NCBI RefSeq assembly: GCF_035222275.1 | Contig: NC_085882.1 | Coordinates: forward strand, 1,557,501-1,621,500 | Reading direction: 5' to 3' | Length of the DNA: 64,000 nucleotides | Source of the DNA: Podospora bellae-mahoneyi | Taxonomy: Eukaryota; Ascomycota; Sordariomycetes; Sordariales; Podosporaceae | Notes under the pieces: model-generated | The model's input: the letters and a program-made list of their open reading frames with translations, nothing else | What the model was told of the DNA's origin: nothing | Database searches by the model: none | Part shown: positions 1 through 12,754 of the stretch, piece by piece | Layout: each line of letters begins with the position of its first letter | Numbering within the stretch: the stretch's first letter is position 1 | Made by a program: the position numbers and the translations under genes

Positions 1-1355
1 GCATGCATTGTTTGCTACCACCATCTCCCGTTGTCGACTGTAATGGGATCTCGAGAGTGGCCATGAAGGTTATAACAAAAGAGATACTCCGTATGTCCCC
101 AAGGGCCAGCTCAAGACTGTCGTCGCAAGAGACGACAGGGCAAATCACCTGATCTACGGCCCCCAAGCCACCAGACCCACTGCCGGGGTCGGGGCGTGCC
201 GTTGACTTCCCCGGATGCTTGATCCCATCCATGTCACAGAGGCGGGGCCTTGGCTATCTTTTTGGGCTGGCGGCCCGGGGAGCGGGAAGTGGGAGTTGGA
301 GTGCGGTGATGTTTGTGGAGGGTAACTGATGGGTCGTGACCCCTGGTAGGTGGGAGCTGGAACTGCCGAGTAAGCGGTGAATTCTAGACAGGATATGCGC
401 GGCCGTTGGGCATCAAACCGTGTGATACTCGACTTGACAATGAATGGTACTGTGATGCGTGGAAAGGACGGGTGATGAGGACCCAGTCGGGCGGAACCGA
501 GATGGAGGGACGCCTTTTTCAGGTCCCCGCCGTTTGCTTGATGAGATGGATTAAATACTAATAAAGGTAGCCAATCCTCCGCTCTGTTAATTGTACCTCA
601 ACAAACCATTCATACTAATTCTATCTTCCCTGGGCGCTTGTTTGTTTCCTGTTGTTGCCCGGCACCTCAATTGGTATGGAATCCCTCCACCTATGTCTGC
701 CGTCCCATCCATACATATCCCACCTAACCCTCCGATGAAAATCCTTCCCCCCTGCCCGTCTACCGACCTTATACAACGAATCAATCGCTCCTTCTCTCAG
801 ATTCGCTGGCTGGCAATTGTCGGGCGGTGATGATGCTCTTTCCCAAAGCAACAAGGCCAAAGGCCTAGACCGGGAGAGACCGGTTTGCCTAGACCTGAAC
901 ACAGCAAGAACCGCGAAGATTCCTTCCTCTCCTCATGTTCCCTCTCCCCGGGCCCGTCCCTTCCTTTTCCAAATGCAAATGCAACCAAAATGCGATGACC
1001 ATTATCATTCGTGGTTCAGACGCCCCTGCCAGCTGGCAGGTATGTAAGTGGCCCTCCGAGACTGCCGTATGTGACATTACCGCCATTTCACAACCAACAA
1101 CTTGGAACCTGGATGGAAACCTGGAATTCCTTCTCGATGCTCCGTCTGTCTCAATGTCGCGCTCGTTTTCTCGAATCACTCTGTCTCCCGCCTTTGGACG
1201 ACGACGGCGTGTGTGATCGGGGAATCTCGCTGTGCCGATGACTTCTACTGCTCCCTGGTTTTCGACCAATGCAGACATAGCTGCAAACATTATCATGTCA
1301 GTTATGCTCAACTCGTTACTCCCTTTCACCCGGCTTATTTTGACGAGCCAGTAAC
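1..1355. other. Left edge, no gene recognised
   Basis: I find no reading frame here with fungal codon bias, no recognisable domain and no RNA gene. The stretch lies downstream of the 3' end of the methyltransferase gene that follows. A donor-like GTATGTAAGT is present near 1039 on the plus strand, but I could not attach it to convincing exons. A gene running in from the left edge cannot be excluded. Confidence 0.4.
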
Positions 1356-2855
1356 TTACACCGGAAAATAGGCCTGTGAACCAGAGTCAGTACACTCACT
1401 CGAGAACCTCGACGCCATCGACATACCTTGAACGCCGGGTTATCAGCCTCCGCCCGGGCCTGTGCTACAAGCAGCTGTATGTCGGTGTTTGACATGCTTG
1501 TTATCTTCCGGTCAGCAGGCTGTCTTCCGCAACGGTCTAGATCTGTTCTTACCCGAGACCCTGGGAGAAAGGGTACATGGCAAGAGACGATAGTAGCCGA
1601 TGGGCATTTGCTCTGTTCGCAACCCCTATGTCACGATCTCTTGGATCTGTTCATGCATGCGTCAGCTCTGGCTTTGGGACACAGTTGCCCGATGGCTACC
1701 AGGGACATACCGTTGGACCACCCGCTCAGGGGAAGGGTTATCAATCGCGATTCGACTTCAACAAATCCCGCTTGTGTCATCAGAGTCTGCAATCTCAACG
1801 CTACCCTCGGATCTTTGTAGTGTTGTATGCTTTGCAAGTAGCTCTGGGACCATACTTGCAACGCATGATCTGGACCAACTTGTCAGCATCAGGCCTCGGG
1901 AACACACAAGAAATCGAAAAAGGGCACTAACTGGCTGTCAAGGTCCCGTTGTCGGACTGGGCGTTGTAGTAAATTTCGACCATTTGCTATTGTTTGGTTA
2001 ACACCCATTCGCTGCCTTCGGCCTCTTGATCGACATACACACCAACCACCAGGGCGGAGCACCCGGTAGATGTCGCTCAAATAGTTTGTCCACCTGTCTA
2101 CGTGGATGCCTCCCGACATCAACCTGCTATTTACCAGATCGAAATGGTTGGAGGGAAAGGTCGACCTGGTCTCATCGTTAACTTCGAATTTGGGGCGGGC
2201 TTGGGTTTGGGGGTGCTCTCACGGACTGTTCAAGTCATCCACCTGGAAGTCTACGTTGTCGGGGATGTCCTCTGGAACCGGGTAGGGGTAGATGTCGAGT
2301 CCGATGACCTGTTGGCCAAAGTCAGTCTGGGGTCTTGCCATGGATTCTCCTACAGGTGCCGAAGCTGTCGTCTGTCACCGTTGACAAGTTCTCGCCCGAG
2401 ACCCCGGATGGATAGGCTACATCTGACACAAAACATGCCATACGCACCTCGCATTCGGGATACTGCTCTGCCACTTCTATCGCCCATGCCCCGGATCCGG
2501 ATCCACACTCCAAGATTCTCCGAGGCCGCGGAACGGGAGGAAATATTAATCGGTTTTCGAACACCATGTTGAACAGCTCGTGTTGGTAGTGAAGCCGCTC
2601 GATCTCGTCCTGTTCCAGCGCGGAGCACAGTCAGCCTAGAAGCCAGAGTGGCCCGTCAAGTCCCTGCTCACATCGTCCACGGGGGCGAAATAGATGCTGT
2701 TTTCGACGGCATATCTCTGAAAGTCTCTGCCGTTGAGAGTGATGACCTCGCGATAGGTGTTGTCGACCGGGACCGTTTGGAGATCGCTACACGGTGTTTA
2801 GCATATCTTGGCCTGGCAACCTTGTGGGAGCGAGTACCCTCTACCTTTCGTCCAT
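1356..2855 (-). CDS. LaeA-like SAM-dependent methyltransferase, ten exons
   Basis: A class I SAM methyltransferase of the fungal LaeA/TAM type, which often acts on or near secondary-metabolite clusters. I assembled ten exons: 2845-2855, 2672-2786, 2448-2609, 2223-2308, 2039-2165, 1932-1986, 1711-1869, 1553-1646, 1427-1496 and 1356-1373. They total 897 nt and read in one frame for 298 residues, with GT-AG junctions throughout. Motif I is ILECGSGSGAWAIEVAEQYP in exon 3. The acidic post-II segment ends QVDDLN, and MSGGIHVDRW precedes LRPGGW in exon 5. The C-terminus, LLVAQARAEADNPAFK followed by AYFPV, is typical of this family. The start MDES lies on an 11-nt first exon, the least certain part. 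The gene looks intact. The substrate is unknown, and most relatives are not LaeA itself, so I give no symbol. Confidence 0.88.
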
Positions 2856-5800
2856 GGTGTCGGTCTGATGGTTATGGTTTTTCCTGATGAGGCTTCTGCT
2901 ACCTACCTGGAGGGAAAATTATGGGGTACAGAGGCAGCGACCACAAAAAGACAAGACTGGCAGAATTCACGTCATCAAGTATGGGGGGAAGAGGCAAGAG
3001 AAGATGGAGTCAGGTATTTCACAGACTTCATGGCATTATGCAGTCCGGAGAGTGTGGGCGGAGATATTTCTCGAACCCTGGTCCCTCGGGACTCACTTCG
3101 AGAACGGTGTCGGACCATGTGCCTCTTGCTCTGCGGCACTCGCACACGTTTGAAATGAGCAAAGCTTGCTCAGTGGACCCTCGAGGTGAACCAGGATATT
3201 CAGATTGGCCCGCCCGTCACTCTCTTGCACGCCACGATGGGTTTTGTTGATCAGGGTGCGTATCGTTGGCCGCATTATACCCATGGAACACATACGGGAG
3301 GGATCCCCTTGACCCCTGCCAGCCTTGGAACCCTGGGGCTTCCCAGAGAAGTGGGTGGGAAGCTGATTACCATAATGGGGGGACTGCGCGGCGGTCAAAT
3401 TCAACTACACCTACGTTATGGAACACTACACCGCTTTGGAGAGGCCAAAGATGGCGGCCAGCTTTTTGGCTGCGTGGACATATGAGGCTTCCTTGCCTAT
3501 AGACGGGGGTGCAACTAGGACAGGCATCGCCAAAGAGCTGTGTATGGATGCTTGACGGCTCACGGTGTACAGGTCCGCCCCCGCATAACCCCAGGGGGAG
3601 CTCTTTGCTAATCGGGATAGGCCCTCATTCCGGCTACGACATACGTTACATGTCTTGTTCCTCAACTTGGACCTTGACTCCTATAGCCGCGGCCGAAGGG
3701 GGTCGGATATGACTTTGATTGGGAGATCAAGGATAAATCGACGTGTCCCCTCGTTCACGCGCCGCCTGCGAGGGTTGGCTTTGTCTTGGCTCGACGCAGT
3801 GTTCAGATACTCATGACTAGGCCAGCTCCTCAGCACTTGTGTTGTATCCTGGAATTGGAAATTTGGGCGTACTGCGGGACTTGATGCCCCGGCAGCGGTG
3901 GCCGACCAAAAAGCGACCCAAAGGCTACAAACAGGGCCACAGCTCAATGGGTGGTGTGAGTTTAACGCACCACCAGTCCTATAATATAATGCTGGCTCCA
4001 TTTCAAGGGAGCTCGCATATGGACCTACCATTGAGGGCTTGCAGGATCAAACAAGCACAGAAAACCGGGTCGTCGGGCAAGTTCTTACTGAACACTGAAA
4101 GCTGCACGATCAGTTCTCCTCGCACCAAGAGGAGAGTCCAGCGCATTGTGTTGTGGCTGTTCAAACATTGGTGGTGCTGGGTCTGACGTCAAGCGAGAAC
4201 GCCGCCCGCTGTGAGCTGTGGTACAAACACCGCATTCAACACTGACCAAGGGGCTGGCAAGAATCCCAAGGACATGGTTCTGGGATCGCACAGAACGTCC
4301 CAAGCCCGCCATCGGCCCCGCCAGAAATGTGCCGCCTCGGACGTGTTTGGGCGGGATGAGGACGGGTATCGAAGGATTCTTACTTGTTGCTTTCGAGACC
4401 TTTCGACCGCCATTCCCATAACGGCAACCATCGACGATCCGGAATGACTGCTCATTCTCCCTCATGAGGACCTCACACCCCGACTGCCTCTCTGCAGGAT
4501 ACGTGGTCTGATAGGAACGTATCAGGGAGGAAGTGCCCATCATACCACCAGCCCAAGTGCCGGGTCAAGTTCGAAACAAAACAAATTGGGACTTTCATCG
4601 GACGGAATCAGGAGGGGCAGGGACTTTAATGATAGGAGGGGAGGGGTGGGTAAGGTGGATGGAGGGTTGGACGGGACAGCTGTGACTGGGATAGCCCGGG
4701 GAACACGCGTGCTTGTCCCAGAGAAGCGAACCGGGCCGAAACGCTGGGGTCCCCAGGGTACGTACTCCTTGCCAAAATCCAGCGCTCTGGCACAGGGCGC
4801 CTGTTGGCTGTCTTTGCTGCCGAGCGGCATCCATCCGGTCGGTAAATTATTGCCCACTCGTCATCTGTGCGCAAACCAAACCAACGGGTCTGGGCTGGAT
4901 CTGGACAGTCTCCTCGCCATGGGTACCCGACACTGGAGACGGGACGAACGGGCTGTTCGTCAAACTCGCGGCAGATTGTGCGGTACTGTCTCAGTGTTCC
5001 CGGCGGTGGGCCGATCTCTTGCGGCTAATGTTTGAGGGGGACGAGAAAATGGCACGATGGCTTCAACGGCTCGTTGAAGTAACAGCAGTGATTTTTGCCC
5101 GTTATTAGGCGACGTCGGTGCAGGACCAAAACAGGACCAACGGCGACCAACGGCGACCAACGGCGACCACGGCGACCAGCAACATTGCTGCGTATCTTCC
5201 CCAACCCGCGAGAAGCAGCCCCTGTGACGCGCAGGAATCCCGTAGTATCGAAATGACAGCGTTGGCCTCTCCCATGGATGAGCTGGAGATTGGATGTAAC
5301 CGAGGCTCTCCGGCCCTGGCTGTCATCTGCTGTCTGTCGGTGTTGTTTTCGGACATACGGCAAAAGGCACATGTAAAGACCCGGCTCAGTGCTCGCTCTC
5401 ATCAAACTTTGGCTACGAATTCCCAGTCACCTTCATGTCGGCTCAAAGACCTGTTAGATGACTGGTCAAAATGAGGCGGTCTGCTTGCGGTCCTGGGTCG
5501 TGGGTAATCAATGACCGTGCAGACGCCACATTTGCTCCTATCCCCAGCGCTGGGTCCGAGTTTCACAATCCATGATTCGCGGCTATCCCGGATACAACGA
5601 CAGGACACGAGCAGAAAAGGCCGCAACAGAAGCAGAAGAATAGCCATCGTGGGTATGCCGTGGGGTTGCAATAAACACTAACCCCGAACAACTTTGTGCG
5701 GCATATCTGGATCCGGTGTGCTTCTGGGAATCGCGGCAGGTGTCGAGCTGCACGTCAAAGACGAGATGACACACCCCTTCTATTATTCCCCGACCAAGCC

Positions 5801-6700
5801 AAACCTGGGTCGGTTGGAAGGGTTTGGGACAAGGGTCCATCCGTGGGCAGGGGTTGGTTTTGCGTGCTCAGCAGCGGGATTGCTCGCCATGGACCAGGGC
5901 CCTCCTGGCGCAACCACCGCCTCGGGACAGGCTGTCATGATTACAGACGGTACGGATATGTTACGGAATACCTTACGTGTACTTCTCTCCCTGCTCCCAG
6001 CCTCTTTCTGCATGCACCTTTTTTCGGTTCCAATGGCTTTGGAAGGTGCAACAGCACTGGTCAGAACTATCTGATGGGTTGGCAAACTGCAGCTTGCAGC
6101 GAACGCCCCTTCGTATCTCTGGTTTTCTGGCTTGTCGGCATCCTCGCCAACGCATCGCGGACCGCGCGGAAGACCGCCGGGGAGATTGCGCCGCTGCTCG
6201 ATACCAGCAAGAGATCGCCATGCGATGCTGTTTTGACGCTGGCTGACTGGCTCAGCAAGACGCCGGTCATTACTCGAGCCTGTGGTCAAGGCTCCGCCGG
6301 GCGAACCAAATGTTTGAGCAGTACTGGGTCTGCTGGGGTGGAACTATCCTCTCTGGAGAGGGCCGAAGAAACGAAACGAACGTCTTGACGAGTTCCTTCC
6401 CTCCTAGTCGGCCCCGTGTTCCCAGCCGGCCGGGTTTCCGTTTGTGCAACCTGACAGATCGACCCCCCCCCCCTTTCGTCGGCGACCTGTTCCGACCTCA
6501 CCGGTCTTGGCAGTTCGCTATTTCCGTCAGAGATGCCTGGGGACGTGAGGGGAAGAGGAATAAGAAACGAAACAAAAAAAAAACTTGCAGATGCATTGCC
6601 ATAGTGCCATATCACCATGAACAGTTGGTTCTCTCTGGATCTTCTCCACCGATGTCCAAACCCCCCGCAGCATTTCCGTCGTGGTTGGGATGGGCAGCCT
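2856..6700. other. Unresolved accessory stretch with exon-like fragments
   Basis: Given how finely split the neighbouring methyltransferase gene is, this stretch probably holds, or once held, an intron-rich gene, mostly on the minus strand. The best piece is a candidate last exon at 3426-3605 minus, split by an intron (GTGAGC to CTATAG). It reads ...KELPLGLCGGGPVHRKEAS and ends KKLAAIFGLSKAV-stop. Further upstream, short coding-like pieces can be read near 4090-4190 (NTMRWTLLLVRGELIVQLSV) and 4480-4575 (LGWWYDGHFLPDTFLSDH), but I could not join them with compatible phases. I do not recognise the family. It could be a real multi-exon gene or a decayed one. Nothing convincing is seen on the plus strand. 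Confidence 0.3.
5134..5182. repeat. Short tandem repeat, unit CAACGGCGAC
   Basis: About three and a half copies of a 10-bp unit stand in a row, the last slightly shortened. No gene could be assigned to the spot. Confidence 0.75.
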
Positions 6701-9700
6701 CACTATAGGCACGATGAGAAAACTACTATAATGCATGATATTGACGGGACCTATCAAGCTCCTTACCCAGAACCACGAAGAGACAATTTGTCATGCCGGC
6801 GGCAGCACGATGATGCGCACGAGTTCCGGCTTGGCCACCCTCTTGTTCAAATAATAAAGAACTAGCAACAACGTGCAGCTGTGGCGTGACGACAAGTTGG
6901 ATGTTGGGTTTGTAGCTTTCTGCTGATGTTGGATATGGGCGGGCGGATGCTGCGCGAAGTAAGTGAGTGCATTTGTCTCCTTGCATCGACTTGCATTTTC
7001 CTGTCCAGCAGTCCCAGCAATCTGGGATGGAAAGTTCCACGCTCTCTCCTCCTCGGCTTACTGGTCTCGATCAGACAGACATTCACACCACCCCTTTCTC
7101 CTGCTTGTGTATATGCCTGCATATATGCAACCCCTATCTCGACATCGACGCAGTATGATAGGTTCCAAGATTCGCATGCCCTCCTGTGCTGTGCCCATCA
7201 CCATCAACCTTTGCTCCATGTCCGCCGGACCGGACCGAAAGCCCCTCTCTTTGTTTGGATTCTGAGGGGGGGGGGGAGTTGCTTAAGTGGTCATATGCTG
7301 AAGAATGCATAACATGCAGATCTCCACTCTTTCAAGCCCTCCTTCCCCTTTCTGCCTCGTCTCCCGACCATGACCCGCTACCCCCTCTCCCCCCATGATG
7401 AATGCTCTTGTATTGTCTCATCCTTGGCTTTTTTTCTGCCATTGTCGTCAGATTCAGGCTTGTGGAGGACTTATTTCCCGCCAGCTCGCAGCGCCTGGGT
7501 CGCTTTGATGGGCTAGCTTGGGAGAGCTGTGCCCGAGGTGGAGGACATGCGGTATGAGTAATGCTCGACACACCAGTGGCTACCAGACTGGTTATTACAG
7601 CCATGTGGCGTCAGCAGTAGAGCTTACACCTTCCACAAGTGGGGGATTCTTCTTTTGATGACTTTTTGTGGCAAGCGAGTTCAAGTGGAAACGGGCCAAA
7701 ATGGAGTTGGATTGTTCGATGCCCTGCCCTGTCCCTTAAGGTTCCCAATAACCTAGTGAGTGGCTGATTCATGGTACAGCAGTTTTTTTGCGTGCATATT
7801 TGATATTTTCTGGTTTTTTTTTTTTTTTTTGGCGCTTCGCTTGTTTGGGGGAGGCTTTTCGTTTCTGCTTGCTTTGCTTCCTCGCTTACTCTCTGCCTTG
7901 CATACGCGTGGGTGGGTGGGAAAAAGCTGGAGCCTTCTGTGGAATGGGTGTATGTAACGTACTCTTTCATTTTCTTTACATACACCAGGGCTCCATCGAC
8001 CCCCAACAGGTTGACCGGGCCGATGCTTTTTTTTTTGGGGGGAGGGCTGTTTTGTTTTGTGTGTCAATGATGATGGTTTGTGGTGGAGTTTTGGGCAGCA
8101 AAAGTATGGGGGGTAGGTTTGTTGCACGTTACTAGCACGTTTGGTCAAGTGACCTGGAGGGAGGGTGGGTTGGTTTTTTAGTGTGAAAGGCAAGGAAGTT
8201 GTTGGCGGGTGGCGAGGAAGGCGTTTGGGGCGGCTGTTTGGCTGTGGGGGTTTGGTGCTCAAGTGGAGGATGATGGGGGGATGGAGGTTGTTGTCATTAT
8301 GATGGTTATGGAGCTTGGAGACTTTGAGGTTGAAGATGACTGTTGCGCGAGAGCCACGGTAGGTTACCTAGGTGACTGGCACGGTGCTCAGCTCAGGATT
8401 TAGGGTTGTTTGTGGTTGTTCTCTTTGGACAGTTTGACTGCTATTATCTAGCGGTGGCCGCAGTAGCCTCTTTGGGCTTGGGAACTTGTGAGCAATAACT
8501 CTTTCTGACGACGAGGTAAGTCTTGGAATTGAGCCTTGTATGAACTCGGGAGGGTGGTTTCATAAAAAGAGACCAAAAGACTGTATACATTATAGTCTCT
8601 GCTCCATTGTCCAGCAAGTGCTTTTTCTACATCATGGTTATGTCAATGACGCCGGGATGGCAATGGTTGACTCTAAAACTTATCAGCACATGTAATACTT
8701 TATCAGAACGAAACAGGTTCTGGTTGAAGCAGAGGATAGATATCAAGAGACGATCGAGCTACGCTGTTGAACATAGGTACGGAACGAGCCAGCCGTATAT
8801 GATAATGCCTGCACCTCTCACTGACAAGCTGTGTGTTTTTACCTTCTTATGACTCCTTCACCGGTGACATTGTGTGTGCTGGGGGTAATCAGGTTTTTTT
8901 TTTCTTTTTGTCATGTTTAAATGCCGGGAGTTAAGCAGGATTCCTGCCAGGTCAGTCAGAGGTGTTATTTTGTAAGGTGAAGTAAGTACCAAGGTAAATG
9001 AAGAAAAGGGAAAACCACAGGAAAACACCGGGCACGCAAGATACGCTTAGCAGTGGCCCTGCCCACTGTAATGAGACCAAACAGAAAGCTTAGGTGCGGG
9101 AGGCTTGCAGAGCGCTGACATCTATTTTTTCCTCTTTTTCACAAAATCAACGCCACTTTGGCGTTCAAGAAGGTTTTTACAAGACATGAAAGAGAGAATG
9201 GTTGGTAGTTTGTATTCTGTGGTTTGTTTCTTTTGCTCGTTCTGTTTTTTCTCTCCGCTTCCCACGCCGCCGCCCCCCCCCCGTCTGAAGTTTCAAAGGC
9301 TATGTTCTGTTTTCTCGGGGTTGATTTCTCTTTTAATCTGGTTGGAATACTTTTACATGTATTTAGGAATCATGTCAGAAAGTTCGGAACCTCGGGCTGC
9401 CCTCCATGTGAAGCTAGGAGTGAATTCCTTTTCAGGCGGCTTCTGGTAGGTTTTTGTTTTCTTTTAGCAGGGCTTTGATCTGGCTTTTCGGGCTCACGTA
9501 TTGAGTTGATTTTGTATTTTTAGCTTAGATACCTATATAGAGTTTTCAACGATAGGGGCCGTTTGTGACGTAATCGTAGAGGTGGTGTGGTTTGTATGAG
9601 TAAACGGCGACTAAGTGGAAAGGTATCGTCGGCTACACCTGGTACGGGGCTTGAGCAGCACGCAATGTCTTGACTTGACGTGGCGCGTGTTCAGGATAGT

Positions 9701-10416
9701 TTTGCGGTTTTTCTCTTTTTTTTCATTAAGGTTTTTTTGAGTGAGATTTGAGTTTGGTGGATGGCGTTTTGTCTAAGTGGATGTATCTGGTGCCTGGGTG
9801 GTGAAGCTATCAGGGTTGAGAGGCCGAAGGGATTTCAGACACACTGTGCTCATCGACGGCGACAGAGAGGGGAGATACAGCGGGAGCAAGGGGGATTAGA
9901 GGAGAATATTTGCTCCAGTGAAGTCATATCAAGGAGCAACATGCCTCTTTACTCTTGACGAGCAAACATGTTCAGCATCAGACGGAAAGCCATAAGACCA
10001 TCAACAACCTCCTCGCCGCCTCCTGCCTGGAAGCTACCGCTATGTGGATCATCATTAAGGTTGTCTTCACCAAAGGTTCCGCCCACGGAAAGCTGCGAAA
10101 CATTCGCCGAGCAGGGTATAAAATGAGTATTCACCTCACCTGCTCACCCCAAGTCAGTTTCTTCTTCTTGTTCTTCTTCTTCTTCTTGCCATTGTCGCCG
10201 GACCCATCTTCTGCCGAGCTGGACCACAACTTGGATATTTCAAGAGCGACGACAATCTTGAACACTCTTCCAACTTTTATCACAACAGAGGTTTACCGAG
10301 ATCCAAGCTGACGCAACAGTCTGTTTACGGACTTGTCGAACGCCATCAGCACTGGAGGCACTCGAGAGAATAAAACCGTACGATACTCTAGCTTGACGAG
10401 TTCGCTGACCACCAAT
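6701..10416. other. Gene-poor stretch of about 3.7 kb
   Basis: No open frame here has fungal codon bias or a recognisable domain. The stretch carries several homopolymer runs (T run near 7815, T/G run near 8028, C run near 9272). The last 300 bp look like the promoter and leader of the next gene, with TATAAAA at 10117-10123 followed by a pyrimidine-rich TTCTTCTTC tract near 10155-10190. Confidence 0.45.
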
Positions 10417-11866
10417 ATGGGCAACCAAGCCTCAACACTAGCTCGTCCTCTCGACGCTGCTGACTCTATTCGCGCCCATCTTTCTGCTGGGACATCTCGC
10501 CCTCAGGGCACCGCCGGCACACGTGCTCAGGACACTGTTGGTGCGCCTCCTCACGATGGGACTCGCCATCCAAGCCCGCAAGAAACCGCTTCGAGTTACC
10601 GACCTGGACCATGGACAATTGCCCTTCCAACTGCTTTACAACCACCATCAGGCCCACCCCAAAGCCAACAACACTCTCGGTCTTGCTCACCTCCCCGCTC
10701 GGACGCAATCGCGGTCCCGTCATCATCCGACCTAATCAGTGCCTCCCCAACAAACCAGTCGGATCACGAAACCAACCCATCACTCCGCTCCTTCTGGCGA
10801 TCCTTCTCTCCAAATCACCTCACCCGCCGCCCTTTTCCAAAACCCGCACCAGAGAGACCACCCGACACGGATGAATTCGACCCCCCCCACCCCCCCTCCC
10901 CAAAACCCTTCAACCCCGACTGCCTAGACCACCGAGTCGGAATCTGCTCCGCCCAGACCCGCGTTCTGGGTGACGCCCTCGATCTCATCTACGAGGACTT
11001 GGACGCCCACAGGGAGACGGTTGACACGCTGGCGAAGAACCTGGGTGAGTACCAACGTACGTTGGCGACACTGCTCGCGACTCCCGTCACGGCTGAGAGC
11101 TCCCCCCGTGCAAGGGTGAGGGCGTCGAAAGCACAGAGGTGCGGGCGGAAGTGCTTTGAGACCATCATCGCCGGTATTGAAGAGCGGCTCTCGCGCCTTC
11201 TGCCGTTGGGGGAGATCATCAGGGAGGAGCTTAATTCTACTCTGAGGGAGTCGCTAGAGCAGGATTTTGACGGTGCTGGGAGGTATCGGAGGGCTCATCT
11301 CCAACGCCGGAAAGAGGAGGCGGACCGGGAAGGGGAAAGGCTCGCCAAGGAGAGGCTTTTCACCCCAATGATGGCGATGGATCTTTCTTCCAGCTCGAGA
11401 TGGAAGAGCACGAAGCTGCCCGACCAAAACGAGGAGCTTCAAGACATGATGACGGCTCACCAAACCGACTTTTTGCGCTGGAAGAAGGATAATCCTGGGG
11501 TTGACCTGCCGGAGGACTATTTGATGAGCCCGCCGCCCAGATGGTGGGGGGCTTTTCTGAAGAGGGGCGCTTGGAACAATGGAGGGGAGCTTCTGAGGGA
11601 GGAGCTCAGGTTTGAGATGTTTGGCGGGAGATCAAAAAGATGCAGGAGAGGGTTGAGTTGGACGTGTTGTTGACAAGGGAGACGAGGGGGGTTGTCAAGA
11701 GGAGGGGGGAGGTTTGGAGGTTGAGGGGGGAGGTGAGGAGGGCTATGGAGGATGCGGGTATGCGAGGGATAAGTTTGATTGGGGAAAGATTTTGGGGTTG
11801 GAAAAGGGGGAGGAGGAAGAGTTGGAGGAGTTTGTTGGGGAGTTGGGGAAGGTTATGCCTGATTAG
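10417..11866 (+). CDS. Hypothetical protein, reading frame broken at two G runs
   Basis: No family recognised. The frame starts MGNQAS, which fits an N-myristoylation signal (Gly2, Ser6). It runs through a Pro/Ser/Thr-rich disordered part (about residues 20-170) into a helical, charged part with several Arg/Glu-rich segments. The start was chosen for its ATG and the leader before it. The main frame ends artificially at 11673. Coding character continues in a second frame from about 11628 (EIKKMQERVELDVLLTRET) and then in a third from about 11757 (KFDWGKILGLEKGEEEELEE), ending at TAG 11864-11866. Both breaks fall at short G runs (11626-11628 and 11755-11757). Each is what one missing G would produce, so sequencing error is as likely as true decay. 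The complete product would be about 480 residues. Confidence 0.6.
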
Positions 11867-12436
11867 AGAGGGGCGGGGGGAATAGACACGAGACGGTATT
11901 CACAGATTACTGTCGACATGGCGAAGCTCAATAGGCCAGACGAAGGGGATGTATTACAGCGCCGGGGGGCGGTATTCTCATCCGCAAAACTGGCGGCTCC
12001 GGGGACGGAGTTGGGAACTGGGAACTGGAAGCTGGGAGTTGCGGCGTTTTTTTTTTTTCAGGGGTTGGCATGGTTCGGGGATGGTTAGCAAGATACCCAG
12101 GGGTATATGGCGTTCGATATCATGATAACCGAGATACATCTTAGTGTGTTGGAATAGTTGCTTTCCATAGCAAGAGACGGGTTCTGGACACACAAGACCA
12201 GTATTGCACAAGATACCCTGACATGTTGTGAACTTGTCAACTGATTTGCTGAATAAATATTGATATAATCATATGCCTGCTGATGTTCTGCGGCTTGTGT
12301 GAGAAGGAGAAATGTGGGTAAGTTGCGATGGGTGTGTATAGCAGTCTGGTCCGTAATATCAACCAACCTCAAGACCTGTCCAACACGTCAGCATCCAGCA
12401 GCAAATCATCCACAGGAAATGTTCACCCCTTACCAT
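11867..12436. other. Intergenic, 3' side of two convergent genes
   Basis: Nothing beyond an A/T-homopolymer tract near 12048-12058 and probable 3' UTR sequence. The genes on both sides end here. Confidence 0.4.
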
Positions 12437-12754
12437 TCAAGCAGCCCTCCTCTTCAGATACTGCCCTTCCCAAGTCCCTTGATATCCCACTTGACACTGC
12501 GTCTCCTCCTCTGACCCCGGCGTCTCTGGGCCCTCGCTCACGACCGACCAATCCTCCTCCTTGTCGTCCTGTTGCTTCAGATCCAGGCCATTAGCCCGTC
12601 GGTGATAAGAACAGCTCTTGTTGGTAGTCTTGTACGTGACCCACGAGCTGCAGTTTGTGCGAAAACTGTCGCACACGTGGTGGGTGGCCGTGTCTTCCTT
12701 GCAGCCGCAGCCAAAGGTGAGGCAGACTTTCCAGCAAAAGTATTGGCGTGGCAT
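12437..12754 (-). CDS. Small Cys-rich hypothetical protein, 105 aa
   Basis: The frame begins MPRQYFCWKVCLTFGCGCK and contains about seven Cys in the first 50 residues. A Gln/Asp/Glu-rich tail (QQDDKEEDWSVVSEGPETPG) follows, and it ends YLKRRAA. A TFGCGCK-like core near the N-terminus is common in short, poorly characterised filamentous fungal proteins, so I think this is a real gene. There is no signal peptide, so the Cys are more likely to bind metal than to form a secreted disulfide fold. The frame is open further upstream, but this ATG starts the part that looks coding. Function unknown. Confidence 0.5.
   Translation of the reverse strand: MPRQYFCWKVCLTFGCGCKEDTATHHVCDSFRTNCSSWVTYKTTNKSCSYHRRANGLDLKQQDDKEEDWSVVSEGPETPGSEEETQCQVGYQGTWEGQYLKRRAA

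Noticed and set aside
5134-5182. Possible CRISPR-like array
   Set aside because: Direct 10-bp repeats without spacers; a simple tandem repeat in a eukaryotic genome.
5694-6388. Two long overlapping plus-strand frames
   Set aside because: Codon use is not fungal and neither frame shows a domain. Overlapping frames of similar length suggest chance openness in GC-rich DNA.
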